64,000 bases of DNA from Limnohabitans sp. WS1 (GCF_003063265.1 NZ_NERU01000012.1:62001-126000), one strand, 5' to 3'; positions 1 to 10,047 are shown, numbered from the stretch's first letter. Numbers and translations: made by a program. Notes: a model not told the origin generated them from the sequence alone.

Positions 1-806
1 ACCGAGATGCCGTCCATGGTCGAGTCGGGTCGGGCCAAGTAAACGTACTCAAAGATGCAAGGGCTCAATTGCGCTTTGTCGGCACATGCTTGGGTGTGCA
101 CCTGGCCTTCAAGGTCAACAAAAATGGCTTCCCCAGGGGCCACGTCACGCTCAAATTGGTGCGATGTGCCATCCAAAGCCACCGACTCGCTGGCCAGCAT
201 GACAGAGCCGTCCTCACTGCGGCCCAGGCACAAAGGCCGAATGCCATGCGGGTCACGAAAAGCAACCAGGCCATGCCCTGCGATCAAGGCGATCACGGCG
301 TAAGAACCTTTGACACGGCGGTTCACACCACGCACAGCCTCAAACACATCCATGGGTTTGAGCGGCAAGCCACGCGTGGTTTTTTCCAACTCATGGGCCA
401 AGACGTTGAGCAAGACCTCGGAGTCACTGTCGGTGTTGATGTGGCGGTGGTCCACTGAGAACAGCTCCGCTTTCAACGCATGGGCATTGGTCAAGTTGCC
501 GTTGTGCACAAGCACCAAGCCAAAAGGTGCATTCACATAAAAGGGCTGGGCCTCTTCTTCGCTGAATGCGTTGCCCGCCGTGGGGTAACGCACTTGGCCC
601 AATCCGCAGTTGCCCGGCAAGCTGCGCATGTTGCGGGTGCGAAACACATCACGCACCATGCCTTTGGCTTTGTGCATGAAAAACTTCCGGTCCAGCTGCG
701 TGACAATGCCCGCCGCATCTTGACCGCGGTGTTGCAAGAGCAACAAGGCGTCATAAATCAACTGGTTGACCGGAGCGCTACTGACAACGCCAACAATTCC
801 ACACAT
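1..806 (-). CDS. purF: Amidophosphoribosyltransferase, 3' part cut by window edge
   Basis: Catalyses the first committed step of de novo purine synthesis, making phosphoribosylamine from PRPP and glutamine in the cytoplasm. About 268 codons are visible. The protein begins MCGIVGVV, so the catalytic N-terminal cysteine of the Ntn-type glutaminase domain follows the start Met directly, which fixes the start at 806. The next landmarks are LLLQHRGQDAAGI, GLGQVRYPTAG, LVHNGNLTN, and YLARPDSTMDGISV at the cut end, all typical of this family. The phosphoribosyltransferase half lies beyond position 1. It is the last visible gene of the leftward folC-SPOR-cvpA-purF block, a gene order common in beta- and gammaproteobacteria. 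Confidence 0.96.
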   Translation of the reverse strand, partial: MCGIVGVVSSAPVNQLIYDALLLLQHRGQDAAGIVTQLDRKFFMHKAKGMVRDVFRTRNMRSLPGNCGLGQVRYPTAGNAFSEEEAQPFYVNAPFGLVLVHNGNLTNAHALKAELFSVDHRHINTDSDSEVLLNVLAHELEKTTRGLPLKPMDVFEAVRGVNRRVKGSYAVIALIAGHGLVAFRDPHGIRPLCLGRSEDGSVMLASESVALDGTSHQFERDVAPGEAIFVDLEGQVHTQACADKAQLSPCIFEYVYLARPDSTMDGIS

Positions 807-845
807 ACTTTTAATCCGTTCAAAAAACGATGTGCCCCAAACAAA

Positions 846-1340
846 TCAGGGCAATATCTCTGCAAAACTCTGTGGCAACAATGGCTTCAATCGGTCCAAA
901 CTTGCGCTCAAAAACACAGGTCCACGGGCATTTTTCCACCAGACTTCGGTTGAAAAACCAGTCAACTGAACGACCACCGTCAGGGCGAGCAGCAACACCA
1001 GGCCACGGGCCAAGCCAAATAAAGCCCCCAAGCTGCGGTCTACGGGACGCAAGCCCACGGTTTCCACCAACTTTTTGATCAGCCAAGAGACCAAGCCCGC
1101 AGCAAACAATGTGGCGATGAACACCACCACAAAAGCCATGGCGTATTGCACGGGCTCAGCCGCACCTTTTAGAAATGGCAGCCAAACGATCACATCTGAG
1201 GCGAACCATTGGGCCAAAACGAATGCGGCCACCCAACCGGCCAAAGAGAGCACTTCGTAAACAAGCCCCCTCCAAAAACCGACCATCATGGAAACGAACA
1301 AAACACCCAGCAAAATCCAGTCAGTCAGAGAAACGTCCAC
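846..1340 (-). CDS. cvpA: CvpA family inner-membrane protein
   Basis: A 164-residue integral membrane protein of the CvpA family, normally encoded just upstream of purF. The N-terminus (DWILLGVLFVSMMVGFWRG) is the family's first membrane segment, and the WRGLVYEVLSLAGW stretch is highly typical. Hydrophobic segments lie near residues 5-25, 27-48, 65-88 and 103-125. In E. coli the protein is needed for colicin V production and is linked to envelope and purine metabolism; its molecular role is unclear. It lies 40 bases upstream of purF on the same strand, so the two are probably co-transcribed. Length matches the family. Confidence 0.92.
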   Translation of the reverse strand: MDVSLTDWILLGVLFVSMMVGFWRGLVYEVLSLAGWVAAFVLAQWFASDVIVWLPFLKGAAEPVQYAMAFVVVFIATLFAAGLVSWLIKKLVETVGLRPVDRSLGALFGLARGLVLLLALTVVVQLTGFSTEVWWKNARGPVFLSASLDRLKPLLPQSFAEILP

Positions 1341-1341
1341 G

Positions 1342-2169
1342 TCATAACCTCAACACAGCGGGCGAAAAACCCAGAGCCCGGATCCGTGCGGCAATTTTGT
1401 CTGCCTCCTCTCGCGATCCAAATGGCCCCACTCGCACACGGGTGGACGTTTTCCCCTCTTTGTCGTCAATCGATTGGGTGTAGGTGACCAAGCCCCCTTG
1501 TTCGAGCTTTTTACGGACTTCACGAACTCTGCTTGCATCCGAAAATGCGCCCACTTGGATGACGTGCCTCTCTACAACTGCAGGATTGTCCCGACCATCC
1601 AACAAAGACTTGGCTTTGCTCCCATCGTCTTTTGGTTGGGGCTTGACCGGTGGCACGGGATCGATTTTGGCAGGCACTGGCTTGGGTTCTACCGGCTTGG
1701 CTTGTGCAGGCTTGACGTCGACAGGAACCGGCGCAGGGGCAGGCTTGGCACTGACCACAGGGGCCGATCGCACGACCACTTCTTCCCGATCATCCAGCCC
1801 GGCTTGGACGGGCAAAGGCTTGGACTCATTGACCGACGGCTTCACAGGCACGGGGGCCACAGGCGAAACAGATGCCACTGGCGCTAAAGGAACCACCGGA
1901 GTCACTGGCGCGGCGGCGGCCAATGCAGGGGTCGAATGTCTGTCAGGAATAACAATGGGCGTATCCACAGCCACAGGACGTGGTTGGGTGTCAAACAACA
2001 AAGGAAAGCCCAGTACCGCCACCAGAACCAATACCACGGCACCCATCAAACGGTGACGTGCTCTCCTTCTGACGATGTCGATGTTTTCACTCGCACTTGC
2101 AACAGCCACTTCTGCAACGGGGGCATCGGGGTCAGCCTGACCGGGTACACGGAACTTGAAAAACGCCAT
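1342..2169 (-). CDS. SPOR-domain membrane protein (DedD-like)
   Basis: A 275-residue bitopic envelope protein. A short cytoplasmic tail with the RRRARHRLMGA stretch is followed by one membrane helix near residues 40-60. Then comes a long Pro/Val/Ala/Lys-rich periplasmic linker (about 70-190) and a C-terminal SPOR domain (about 198-275: HVIQVGAFSD, RVRVGPFGSREEAD). SPOR domains bind denuded septal peptidoglycan, so a role at the division site like that of DedD is likely by family knowledge. Its stop abuts the cvpA start and its start lies just after the folC stop, so it is part of the folC-to-purF operon. The linker is low-complexity, and several long antisense reading frames there are spurious. 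Confidence 0.88.
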   Translation of the reverse strand: MAFFKFRVPGQADPDAPVAEVAVASASENIDIVRRRARHRLMGAVVLVLVAVLGFPLLFDTQPRPVAVDTPIVIPDRHSTPALAAAAPVTPVVPLAPVASVSPVAPVPVKPSVNESKPLPVQAGLDDREEVVVRSAPVVSAKPAPAPVPVDVKPAQAKPVEPKPVPAKIDPVPPVKPQPKDDGSKAKSLLDGRDNPAVVERHVIQVGAFSDASRVREVRKKLEQGGLVTYTQSIDDKEGKTSTRVRVGPFGSREEADKIAARIRALGFSPAVLRL

Positions 2170-2177
2170 GGCGATGT

Positions 2178-3467
2178 TCAGGGGCTGAGGTGTTTGGCCT
2201 GAAGACGTGGAATGCCATCTTGCAAAACACCCCCCACTGTATGGAAGGAACCAAAGACCACGATTCTATCAGCCGGGTCTGCGTTCTTGATGGCTGCCTG
2301 GAAAGCCTCCATGGGCTTGGCATGAACACTGCTTGTCGCATCTTTGCGCGTGTTTTGGGCCTGCCAAAGCGCTTGAAGCTGCTCGGCCGTCGCTGCCCGG
2401 CTCAGGGGTAAATCTGTGAAGTACCACTTGTCCACCATCGGACTGACCCGCTTGAGCATGGGCAAGAGGTCTTTGTCACCCATGGCACCCAACACCGCAT
2501 GGGTGGTGGGATAAAACCCCATGGCATCCAGATTGACGGCCAGGGCAGCCACAGAGTGAGGGTTGTGTGCCACATCCAGCACCAACACGGGCTGACCTGG
2601 CACGATCTGAAAGCGCCCGGGCAATTCGACCATGGCCAAGCCATTGCGGATGGCCTGAGCTGTGACGGGAATTTGCTGACGCATGGCCTCCAAAGCCGCC
2701 AACACCCCTGATGCGTTGATCAATTGGTTGGCCCCGCGCAATGCGGGATAAGCCAGGCCGCTGTAGCGTCGGTCACGCCCAGCCCAAGCCCACTGCTGGG
2801 GATCACCTGAAAAATTGAAATCCCGCCCAAATTGCCAGAGCAAGGCACCCACAGTCTGGGCGTGGTCGATCACGCTTTGTGGGGCCACCGGATCGCTCAC
2901 AATGACAGGCCGAGCGGCTCGCATGATGCCCGCCTTCTCGAAACCGATGCTTTCACGGTCGAGGCCCAAAATGGCCGTGTGGTCGATGTCAATGCTGGTG
3001 ATGACCGCGCAATCCGTGTCGATGATGTTGACCGCATCCAAGCGGCCCCCCAGACCCACTTCCAAAATAGCCACATCCAGCTGGGCTTTGGACATCAGAT
3101 GAAGGATGGCCAGTGTGCTGAATTCAAAATAAGTCAAACTGACATCACCGCGCACCGACTCCACAAAAGCAAAAGCCTGCGCAAAGACCTCAGAGGAGGC
3201 AGATTCGCCATGCAAACGGCAGCGTTCTTCAAAATGAACCAAATGCGGCGAGGTATAAACCCCGGTTCTGTAACCTGCTTGCAACAAAATGGCCTCGAGC
3301 ATGGCGCAGGTTGAACCCTTGCCATTGGTGCCTGCCACCGTGATCACCGGGCAGTCAAAATGCAGCGCCATGCGGTCGGCCACTGTTTTGACACGGTCAA
3401 GCCCCATGTCGATGGCCACGGGGTGTAACTGCTCGCACCAATCGAGCCATTGTTGTAGAGTCTTCAT
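2178..3467 (-). CDS. folC: Bifunctional folylpolyglutamate/dihydrofolate synthase
   Basis: Adds glutamate to folates and makes dihydrofolate from dihydropteroate, using ATP in the cytoplasm. The 429-residue protein carries the Mur-ligase-type P-loop GTNGKGS at about residues 46-52, followed by YTSPHLVHFEERCR. Further on are the folate-synthase stretches EVGLGGRLDAVN and ITSIDIDHTAILG, and a C-terminal domain with LDVAHNPHS. The reading frame is open a further 12 codons upstream, but the start at 3467 (MKTLQQWLDWCEQLHP) matches family N-termini. It opens the leftward folC-SPOR-cvpA-purF block. The neighbour upstream is divergent, so a promoter should lie near 3468-3517. Confidence 0.96.
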   Translation of the reverse strand: MKTLQQWLDWCEQLHPVAIDMGLDRVKTVADRMALHFDCPVITVAGTNGKGSTCAMLEAILLQAGYRTGVYTSPHLVHFEERCRLHGESASSEVFAQAFAFVESVRGDVSLTYFEFSTLAILHLMSKAQLDVAILEVGLGGRLDAVNIIDTDCAVITSIDIDHTAILGLDRESIGFEKAGIMRAARPVIVSDPVAPQSVIDHAQTVGALLWQFGRDFNFSGDPQQWAWAGRDRRYSGLAYPALRGANQLINASGVLAALEAMRQQIPVTAQAIRNGLAMVELPGRFQIVPGQPVLVLDVAHNPHSVAALAVNLDAMGFYPTTHAVLGAMGDKDLLPMLKRVSPMVDKWYFTDLPLSRAATAEQLQALWQAQNTRKDATSSVHAKPMEAFQAAIKNADPADRIVVFGSFHTVGGVLQDGIPRLQAKHLSP

Positions 3468-3517
3468 AGGGCGCGATTGTCGCCGACTCCCACCCGCTTT
3501 CACGAGAGAAAAACAGC

Positions 3518-3871
3518 ATGAACCTGATCGTTTACGGCATACCCAACTGCGACAGTGTCAAAAAAGCCCGCACATGGCTGGCCAGCCAAGACCTGGACTT
3601 CACATTCCATGACTTTAAAAAGCAAGGCGTGCCGCCCACCGAAATTGACAAATGGCTGGATGCTTTGGGCTGGGAAACCGTGCTCAACCGCAAAGGCAGC
3701 ACTTGGCGAAAACTTGACCCAGCGGTGCAAGCGGGCGTGACCGACCGTGTCAGTGCCAAGGCCGTGATGCTGGAACACGCCAGCACCATCAAACGCCCTG
3801 TGATCGCTTGGCCCTCTGGACAGTTCAGCGTCGGTTTCTCACCAGACAGTTGGCCCCTTGAAAGCCATTGA
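3518..3871 (+). CDS. ArsC/Spx family thioredoxin-fold protein (YffB-like)
   Basis: A 117-residue ArsC/Spx-family protein. It starts with the family signature MNLIVYGIPNCDSVKKAR, in which a single cysteine (Cys11) occupies the ArsC active-site position, followed by the DFKKQGVP segment and WRKLDP. The usual KRPVI signature appears near residue 91. Proteins of this branch (YffB) have a thioredoxin-like fold; true arsenate reduction is not established for them and no ars genes are nearby. It is divergent from folC and probably monocistronic. The name arsenate reductase would be over-specific. Confidence 0.9.
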   Translation: MNLIVYGIPNCDSVKKARTWLASQDLDFTFHDFKKQGVPPTEIDKWLDALGWETVLNRKGSTWRKLDPAVQAGVTDRVSAKAVMLEHASTIKRPVIAWPSGQFSVGFSPDSWPLESH

Positions 3872-3974
3872 GTGCACTCACATGCTGAACAAAACAGAAC
3901 TTTACATGCCCGTTATGGGCAACAGGACTGGCCAGCGCTACACTTGATTCATTCAATTGAAAAGGGAAAACCAC

Positions 3975-4661
3975 ATGAAAAATTTGGCAATTGCCCTCTT
4001 GTTGTTGTCCACCTGTGCAGCCCATGCTCAAGAGGTGGGACAGGTGATTTCACGCACTGCGGTTTACCAGCAAGTGATTGTGCCCCGCCAAACCTGCACA
4101 CAAACCCCTGTGACCGTCTCCAACCCCAGCTCTGGGGCTGGCGCATTGATGGGGGCCATTGCGGGTGGGGCCATTGGCAACCAAATCGGCGGCGGATCAG
4201 GCCGCGCCTTGGCCACCATCGCTGGCGTGATGGGCGGTGCCATGATGGGGGACAAAGTCGAAAACCCTGGTACTCAAATCCAAAATCAGACCACTTGTAC
4301 AAGCCAAAACGTTTATGAAAACCGGCTGACGGGTTACAACGTGGTGTACGAATACGCGGGCAAACAATTCAATGTGGTCTTGCCCCAGGATCCTGGTCCA
4401 ACCCTGCAATTGCAAGTCACCCCCGTGATGACCCCTCGTTCTGAATTGCCCAGCATCGAGGGCTCTACCCTGACAGCCACAGCGTCTGCGCCCTTGATGC
4501 CCAGCACAACGCCAACGGTGATCCATGAATCACGCGTGGTTTATGTACCCGCTCCGGTTTACATAAGTTACGCGCCCGTTTACACCCATGTTGATCTGGC
4601 CTGGGGTTGGCGTCATGGCCATGGCCATGGCTTCAGTCGAAGAGATGGCCGTTGGCGCTGA
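3975..4661 (+). CDS. Glycine-zipper 2TM domain envelope protein
   Basis: A 228-residue exported protein. The start at 3975 follows AAAGGGAAAA and gives a clean signal peptide (MKNLAIALLLLSTCAAHAQ, cleavage after AHA-Q). The mature part has a glycine-zipper 2TM domain near residues 58-95 (GALMGAIAGGAIGNQIGGG, TIAGVMGGAMMGD). This is the pattern of SlyB/Rick17kDa-like envelope proteins, although no lipobox cysteine is present at the cleavage site. The C-terminus is Pro/Thr- and Tyr-rich and ends in a His/Gly-rich tail. It probably sits in the periplasm or outer membrane; function unknown. A strong terminator hairpin follows. Confidence 0.8.
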   Translation: MKNLAIALLLLSTCAAHAQEVGQVISRTAVYQQVIVPRQTCTQTPVTVSNPSSGAGALMGAIAGGAIGNQIGGGSGRALATIAGVMGGAMMGDKVENPGTQIQNQTTCTSQNVYENRLTGYNVVYEYAGKQFNVVLPQDPGPTLQLQVTPVMTPRSELPSIEGSTLTATASAPLMPSTTPTVIHESRVVYVPAPVYISYAPVYTHVDLAWGWRHGHGHGFSRRDGRWR

Positions 4662-4726
4662 AAGACCTGGCCAGACATGAGCGGCCAACACCCCAATGAG
4701 CCTAAAATATGGGTTTGATTGACCGC

Positions 4727-4752
4727 AAAGGGCGTCTGAAGACGCCCTTTTC
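4727..4752 (+). terminator. Rho-independent terminator
   Basis: A perfect 10-bp stem (AAAGGGCGTC / GACGCCCTTT) closes a TGAA tetraloop and is followed by a short T-rich run. It lies between the glycine-zipper gene and ppnP and explains why the upstream-extended ppnP frame, which would read through it, is unlikely to be the real start. Confidence 0.8.
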
Positions 4753-4792
4753 CATTGATGCGGGTCCTGCCCGCCCCCTTGAAGCACCCACC

Positions 4793-6470
<1,678 letters not shown>

Positions 6471-6493
6471 TTTTTGCCTTGCTCTAAAGAGAA

Positions 6494-6515
6494 ACGGCCT
6501 TCGGGCCGTTTTTTT
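6494..6515 (+). terminator. argG terminator
   Basis: A 6-bp stem ACGGCC / GGCCGT closes a TTCG tetraloop and runs into seven T residues, 24 bases after the argG stop. The same structure is retained, with one G-T wobble, behind the argG remnant at 7827. Confidence 0.88.
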
Positions 6516-6545
6516 GTTATGTGCTTGTTTTTGTGGGAGGTTTCC

Positions 6546-6630
6546 GCCTTGGTACGGGTGCCTGCCGGCTCGCCTCATCACTCGCTTCGCTCGCCAAATC
6601 AGCGAGTCCAGCAGGCACCCGCGCCAAGGC
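6546..6630 (+). repeat. Conserved-loop, variable-stem hairpin, copy A
   Basis: A long inverted repeat of about 28 bp (outer arms 6546-6565 and 6611-6630 match at 18 of 20 positions; inner arms GGCTCGC and GCGAGTCC continue the stem). It encloses a ~27-nt loop containing ACTCGCTTCGCTCGCC. The loop is shared with copies B and C in this window while the stem sequence is not. The 5' flank (TGTGG...TTTCCGC) and 3' flank (GCTGCGT) are also shared. I know no named family for it. It may act in 3'-end processing or be a mobile palindrome. Confidence 0.75.
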
Positions 6631-6686
6631 TGCGTTACTGACCCAATCATCGTGACCATCTTCGATTCACCCCATACAATCCGCCC

Positions 6687-6956
6687 ATGCCCACCATCAG
6701 CATGTTTTACGGAATCCTGGTCTCCATGTTCATTGAGGACACGGACAGGCATCACCTCGCCCACATCCATGTGCGCTACGCAGGCGATAAAGCGGCCATT
6801 GCCATTGACGATGGCCGCGTGTTGGCTGGAGGTTTTCCACCCAAGCAATTGAAAATGGTTCAAGCTTGGATTGAAATCCACAAAGATGAACTGCTGGCCG
6901 ACTGGGAACTTGCCAAGGCTGGTGAGCAGCTCTATCCCATTGACCCTTTGCGTTGA
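6687..6956 (+). CDS. DUF4160 domain protein
   Basis: An 89-residue protein of the DUF4160 family. It shows the characteristic opening PTISMFYGILVSMF, the HHLAHIHVRY histidine-rich motif near residues 22-31, and the ending WELAKAGEQLYPIDPL. Such proteins are small, cytoplasmic and almost always paired with a DUF2442 protein, as here, where the partner starts 11 bases downstream. The pair has been proposed to behave like a toxin-antitoxin module, but the activity is not established to my knowledge. It lies between argG and a decayed argG copy, so it looks like an acquired accessory module. Confidence 0.85.
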   Translation: MPTISMFYGILVSMFIEDTDRHHLAHIHVRYAGDKAAIAIDDGRVLAGGFPPKQLKMVQAWIEIHKDELLADWELAKAGEQLYPIDPLR

Positions 6957-6967
6957 GGAGCATGACC

Positions 6968-7210
6968 ATGCAAGACTTGTTGGACGTGATCTTGGTCAAG
7001 CCCATGCAAAACCATTGGCTGGCTTTGTCTTTTGAAAATGGCGAAAACCGTCTGTTTGATGTCAAACCACTGTTAAGCAAAAAACCATTTGAGCCATTAA
7101 AGCAACAGCATGTCTTTGAGCAAGCTTATGTGTTTGCCGGCACGGTGAACTGGCCCGGCAACATCGACATTTCACCTGAAACCTTATACGAAAGATCGGT
7201 GGCCGCCTAA
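6968..7210 (+). CDS. DUF2442 domain protein, partner of the DUF4160 protein
   Basis: An 80-residue protein of the DUF2442 family. Landmarks are HWLALSFENGENRLFDVKPLL and the end WPGNIDISPETLYERSV. A GAGGAG ribosome site at 6955-6960 sits 7 bases before the ATG at 6968; a TTG (6953) or ATG (6962) start is possible but badly spaced. It forms a two-gene unit with the DUF4160 gene, whose stop overlaps the ribosome site. Function is unproven; the arrangement suggests translational coupling and a toxin-antitoxin-like unit. Confidence 0.82.
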   Translation: MQDLLDVILVKPMQNHWLALSFENGENRLFDVKPLLSKKPFEPLKQQHVFEQAYVFAGTVNWPGNIDISPETLYERSVAA

Positions 7211-7265
7211 CCTGGAACGTCATTGAACGCGAAAGAATGTCGTGCGCTTTGCACCAATGAAAAAC

Positions 7266-7284
7266 GGCCTATAGGCCTTTTTTT
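7266..7284 (+). terminator. Terminator of the DUF4160/DUF2442 pair
   Basis: The self-complementary GGCCTATAGGCC is followed directly by seven T residues, about 56 bases after the DUF2442 stop. The loop would be minimal, so efficiency is uncertain, but position and T-run fit a terminator. Confidence 0.6.
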
Positions 7285-7406
7285 CATGGTCTTGTTGTTT
7301 ATTGAGTTATGAGGGGCGGTTTAAGCAAGCTCCAAGGCCCGAGCGCAAGGGCAAAGCACTCAATGTTGGATAAGGACACATTCCAGCGAACACGCTCAAC
7401 CGCAGG

Positions 7407-7803
<397 letters not shown>

Positions 7804-7826
7804 TTTTTGCCTTGCTCTAAAGAGAA

Positions 7827-7848
7827 ACGGTCTTCGGGCCGTTTTTTG
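7827..7848 (+). terminator. Duplicated argG terminator
   Basis: Same hairpin as at 6494, with ACGGTC pairing to GGCCGT around TTCG and a T-run. The single change keeps pairing through a wobble. It lies 24 bases after the remnant stop, the same spacing as behind intact argG. Confidence 0.75.
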
Positions 7849-7877
7849 TTGTCTTGCTTGGTTTTGTGGTGTTTTCC

Positions 7878-7961
7878 GCCTTGTCACTGCGGCCAGCCGG
7901 CCAGCCTCATACTCGCTTCGCTCGCCAAATCGGCTGGTCCGGCTGCCCGCAGTGACAAGGC
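7878..7961 (+). repeat. Conserved-loop, variable-stem hairpin, copy B
   Basis: An 84-nt inverted repeat with a stem of about 28-30 bp (arm from 7878, return arm ending 7961, with one mismatch and one bulge). Its loop contains ACTCGCTTCGCTCGCC. The outermost bases (GCCTTG / CAAGGC) and flanks TTTCCGC and TGCGT are the same as in copy A, and its distance from the upstream argG stop is nearly identical (75 versus 76 bases). The rest of the stem is unrelated to copy A, although the neighbouring argG sequence is about 94% identical. Confidence 0.78.
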
Positions 7962-7974
7962 TGCGTGGCCTGAA

Positions 7975-8202
7975 TCAATCGGACCCAGAACTACCGCTAG
8001 TCACCTCAAGCTGACTACGCGTTAGCGCTCGACGAGCAGCGAATTTCGCTTCAACCTCTGCTGCGAGATGTAAATTTTCAGCATGTGCCGATTCAAGCCC
8101 CGCACGAACCTGCTGACAAAACCAGGCGTCATGAACGACCTCCTGCTGATCAGGGACTGGGAGTTGCATAAAGTCTTTCAACAACGATTCATGAATGCGC
8201 AA
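7975..8202 (-). CDS. Possible orphan antitoxin-like protein
   Basis: A 75-codon frame starting with TTG immediately after the stop of the metalloprotease-like gene (TGATTG). The middle part (HDAWFCQQVRAGLESAHAENL) and VEAKFAARRA resemble the C-terminal halves of RelB/StbD-type antitoxins, in which an aromatic-rich WF.. helix contacts the toxin. No N-terminal DNA-binding domain is seen. Where a toxin gene would follow, only hairpin B and the argG remnant are found. It is therefore either a truncated antitoxin relic or a chance frame. Family assignment is from memory of the motif only. Confidence 0.4.
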   Translation of the reverse strand: MRIHESLLKDFMQLPVPDQQEVVHDAWFCQQVRAGLESAHAENLHLAAEVEAKFAARRALTRSQLEVTSGSSGSD

Positions 8203-8784
8203 TCAGCGTGCCGATTGCCTTGCATAAGCCTCTAACTCCAACGGCGACCGGGCATAGCCCATCATTTCCAATTCCGCCAGATAACGTCGCAAAAAAGCTT
8301 CTCGCCCTAAACGATCGTGCTGAGCAACATGCACCAATTCATGCGCAATGACCGTCGGGTTATCCGCCAATTTCGGCTTGAGCATGATGGCATATCCCAT
8401 GGCACGCCCACCTTCCAATGCCCAACCCAAACCCAATTTCTCGGCCTCAGTGGCCAATTCGTGATTCGATGGCATTGGGAATTTTTCAAGCACCACAATT
8501 CGAACATTTTCGGGAAACTTCACCCCCAAGCGTTGTGCAAGCGCCTTCTCTTGATTCGAAAGCATGCGCCCCTGCGCAAGCAGCTGGCGCTCAACCTCCT
8601 CATACCACGCCAAAGTCAGGGGATAAAACCTGTCCAGCTTGGCCTGCACAGCACTGGGCGGATGATCCAAAGCACGCAACTCAGTTTCACTGGGTTTACG
8701 CACCACCATGCAGGCCGTCATCACGACACACAACCCCAGTAAGAATAGGCACTTGGTTAATCGATGAATTGGCATTGACCGCAT
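8203..8784 (-). CDS. Putative lipoprotein with HEXXH metallopeptidase motif
   Basis: A 193-residue protein with a signal peptide ending LCVVMTAC (residues 18-25), which resembles a lipobox with Cys25, so it is probably lipid-anchored. After a helical region (about 35-90) comes TVIAHELVHVAQHDRLG near residues 143-159, with the zinc-binding HELVH motif. The family match is not recognised beyond this; a periplasmic zinc protease-like role is inferred from the motif alone. A second ATG (MPIHRL) three codons in is an alternative start. Codon use is less C-biased than argG or murB, in keeping with an accessory gene. It reads away from murB. Confidence 0.72.
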   Translation of the reverse strand: MRSMPIHRLTKCLFLLGLCVVMTACMVVRKPSETELRALDHPPSAVQAKLDRFYPLTLAWYEEVERQLLAQGRMLSNQEKALAQRLGVKFPENVRIVVLEKFPMPSNHELATEAEKLGLGWALEGGRAMGYAIMLKPKLADNPTVIAHELVHVAQHDRLGREAFLRRYLAELEMMGYARSPLELEAYARQSAR

Positions 8785-8883
8785 CAGGCTCTCTAAATTT
8801 AATTAAAAAGAAATCATAACCGGACCATCGATCTGGAAAATGCAATCCCTTGAAGCAAGAGCTGAATGCGCAGATGACACGTA

Positions 8884-8968
8884 GCGCCGGGTTGGGGCCT
8901 GAGCGGATCGGCCGATTTGGCGAGCGAAGCGAGTTATGAGGCCGACCGCTCAGGCCCCAACCCGGCGC
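8884..8968 (-). repeat. Conserved-loop, variable-stem hairpin, copy C
   Basis: An 85-nt inverted repeat whose outer 23 bp (8884-8906 and 8946-8968) are perfectly complementary, continuing to about 29 bp with one bulged A. Read on the minus strand, its loop contains ACTCGCTTCGCTCGCC flanked by TCATA and AAATC as in copies A and B. The 5' flank (TGTGG...ATTCCGC) and 3' flank (GCTACGT) also match. It lies 25 bases beyond the murB stop and is oriented with murB, just as A and B are oriented with argG and its remnant. Confidence 0.78.
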
Positions 8969-8992
8969 GGAATACCACCACAGAAGCAAAAA

Positions 8993-10045
8993 TCAAATCA
9001 CAACCGGCTCAGGCTCCAGCCGAATCCCAAACCGCTCATACACACTGGTCTGAATCGCCTTGGCCAGCGTCATCACCTCGCCCCCCGTACAAGGATTCTC
9101 GCGTCCACCCCGGTTCACCAGCACCAGCGCCTGCTTTTCGTACACCCCGGCATGGCCCACGGTCTTGCCTTTCCAGCCGCAGGCGTCAATCAGCCAGCCC
9201 GCAGCAAGCTTGATGGAGCCATCGGGCATGGGGTAGTGCACCACTTTAGGCTCGCGGGCGATGATGTCGGCGCACTGCTCAGGGGTGACGGTGGGGTTCT
9301 TGAAAAAGCTGCCAGCGTTGCCGATCACAGCCGGGTCGGGCAGCTTGGCCCGGCGGATCGCCACGACCCAATCAAAAATCTGCCGGGCATCCGGGCTGTG
9401 GATGCCCGTCTCGGCCATCTTGCGTTCCAGATCCAGGTAGCCCAACTCGGGCTTCCAGCGCTTGGACAGTGCAAAGCGCACCCGCAAAATCACCGCACGG
9501 CCCGCCAGGCCCAGGCCATCCTCGCCGCCGGATGCATGTTTGAACACCGAATCGCGGTAGCTGAATCCGCATTGCGCAGCGTTCAGGCTGAACATCTCTC
9601 CGGTGAACATGTCCATGGCGTCCAGCGAGTCAAAACGGTCTTGCAGCTCCACCCCATAGGCACCGATGTTCTGAACGGGCGATGCGCCTACCGTGCCCGG
9701 AATCAGGGCCATGTTTTCCAGACCCGGGTAACCATTGTCCAGTGTCCAAGCCACCAGCGCGTGCCAGTCGACGCCCGCGCCCGCCTCAATCAGCCAGTGC
9801 TTGTCAGTCTCACCCACCAGGCCAATGCCGGGCACCTCCATCTTGAGCACCAAGGCTTTGACGTCACCCGTCAAAACGATATTGCTGCCGCCGCCCAGCA
9901 CCTGCCTGGGCAAGCTGGCCAGTTGCGGGTCGGCCAGCACAGCCAGCAGGTCGGCTTGGGAGCGCACCCGCACCAAAGCTTGGGCCTTGGCGGCGATGCC
10001 GAAGGTGTTGTACGGCTGCAGGGGGACATTTTTCTCAAGGAACAT
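8993..10045 (-). CDS. murB: UDP-N-acetylenolpyruvoylglucosamine reductase
   Basis: Reduces UDP-GlcNAc-enolpyruvate to UDP-MurNAc with NADPH and FAD in the second committed step of peptidoglycan precursor synthesis. The 350-residue protein has the FAD-binding opening [22 protein letters not shown] (about 50-62), [26 protein letters not shown] (about 110-135), FSYRDSVFK, and [10 protein letters not shown] near residue 243 with the catalytic serine. It is the E. coli-like type I form with the longer C-terminal domain. It is divergent from yajQ with a 41-base spacer holding a short inverted repeat. Confidence 0.96.
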   Translation of the reverse strand: MFLEKNVPLQPYNTFGIAAKAQALVRVRSQADLLAVLADPQLASLPRQVLGGGSNIVLTGDVKALVLKMEVPGIGLVGETDKHWLIEAGAGVDWHALVAWTLDNGYPGLENMALIPGTVGASPVQNIGAYGVELQDRFDSLDAMDMFTGEMFSLNAAQCGFSYRDSVFKHASGGEDGLGLAGRAVILRVRFALSKRWKPELGYLDLERKMAETGIHSPDARQIFDWVVAIRRAKLPDPAVIGNAGSFFKNPTVTPEQCADIIAREPKVVHYPMPDGSIKLAAGWLIDACGWKGKTVGHAGVYEKQALVLVNRGGRENPCTGGEVMTLAKAIQTSVYERFGIRLEPEPVVI

Positions 10046-10047
10046 GG

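Noticed and set aside
4709..4792. Longer N-terminus for ppnP
   Set aside because: The extra 28 codons read through a perfect terminator hairpin and exceed the normal family length.
8936..9213. Small + strand frames across hairpin C and the murB end
   Set aside because: They arise from the G/C-rich palindrome and the antisense of murB, without ribosome sites or family features.
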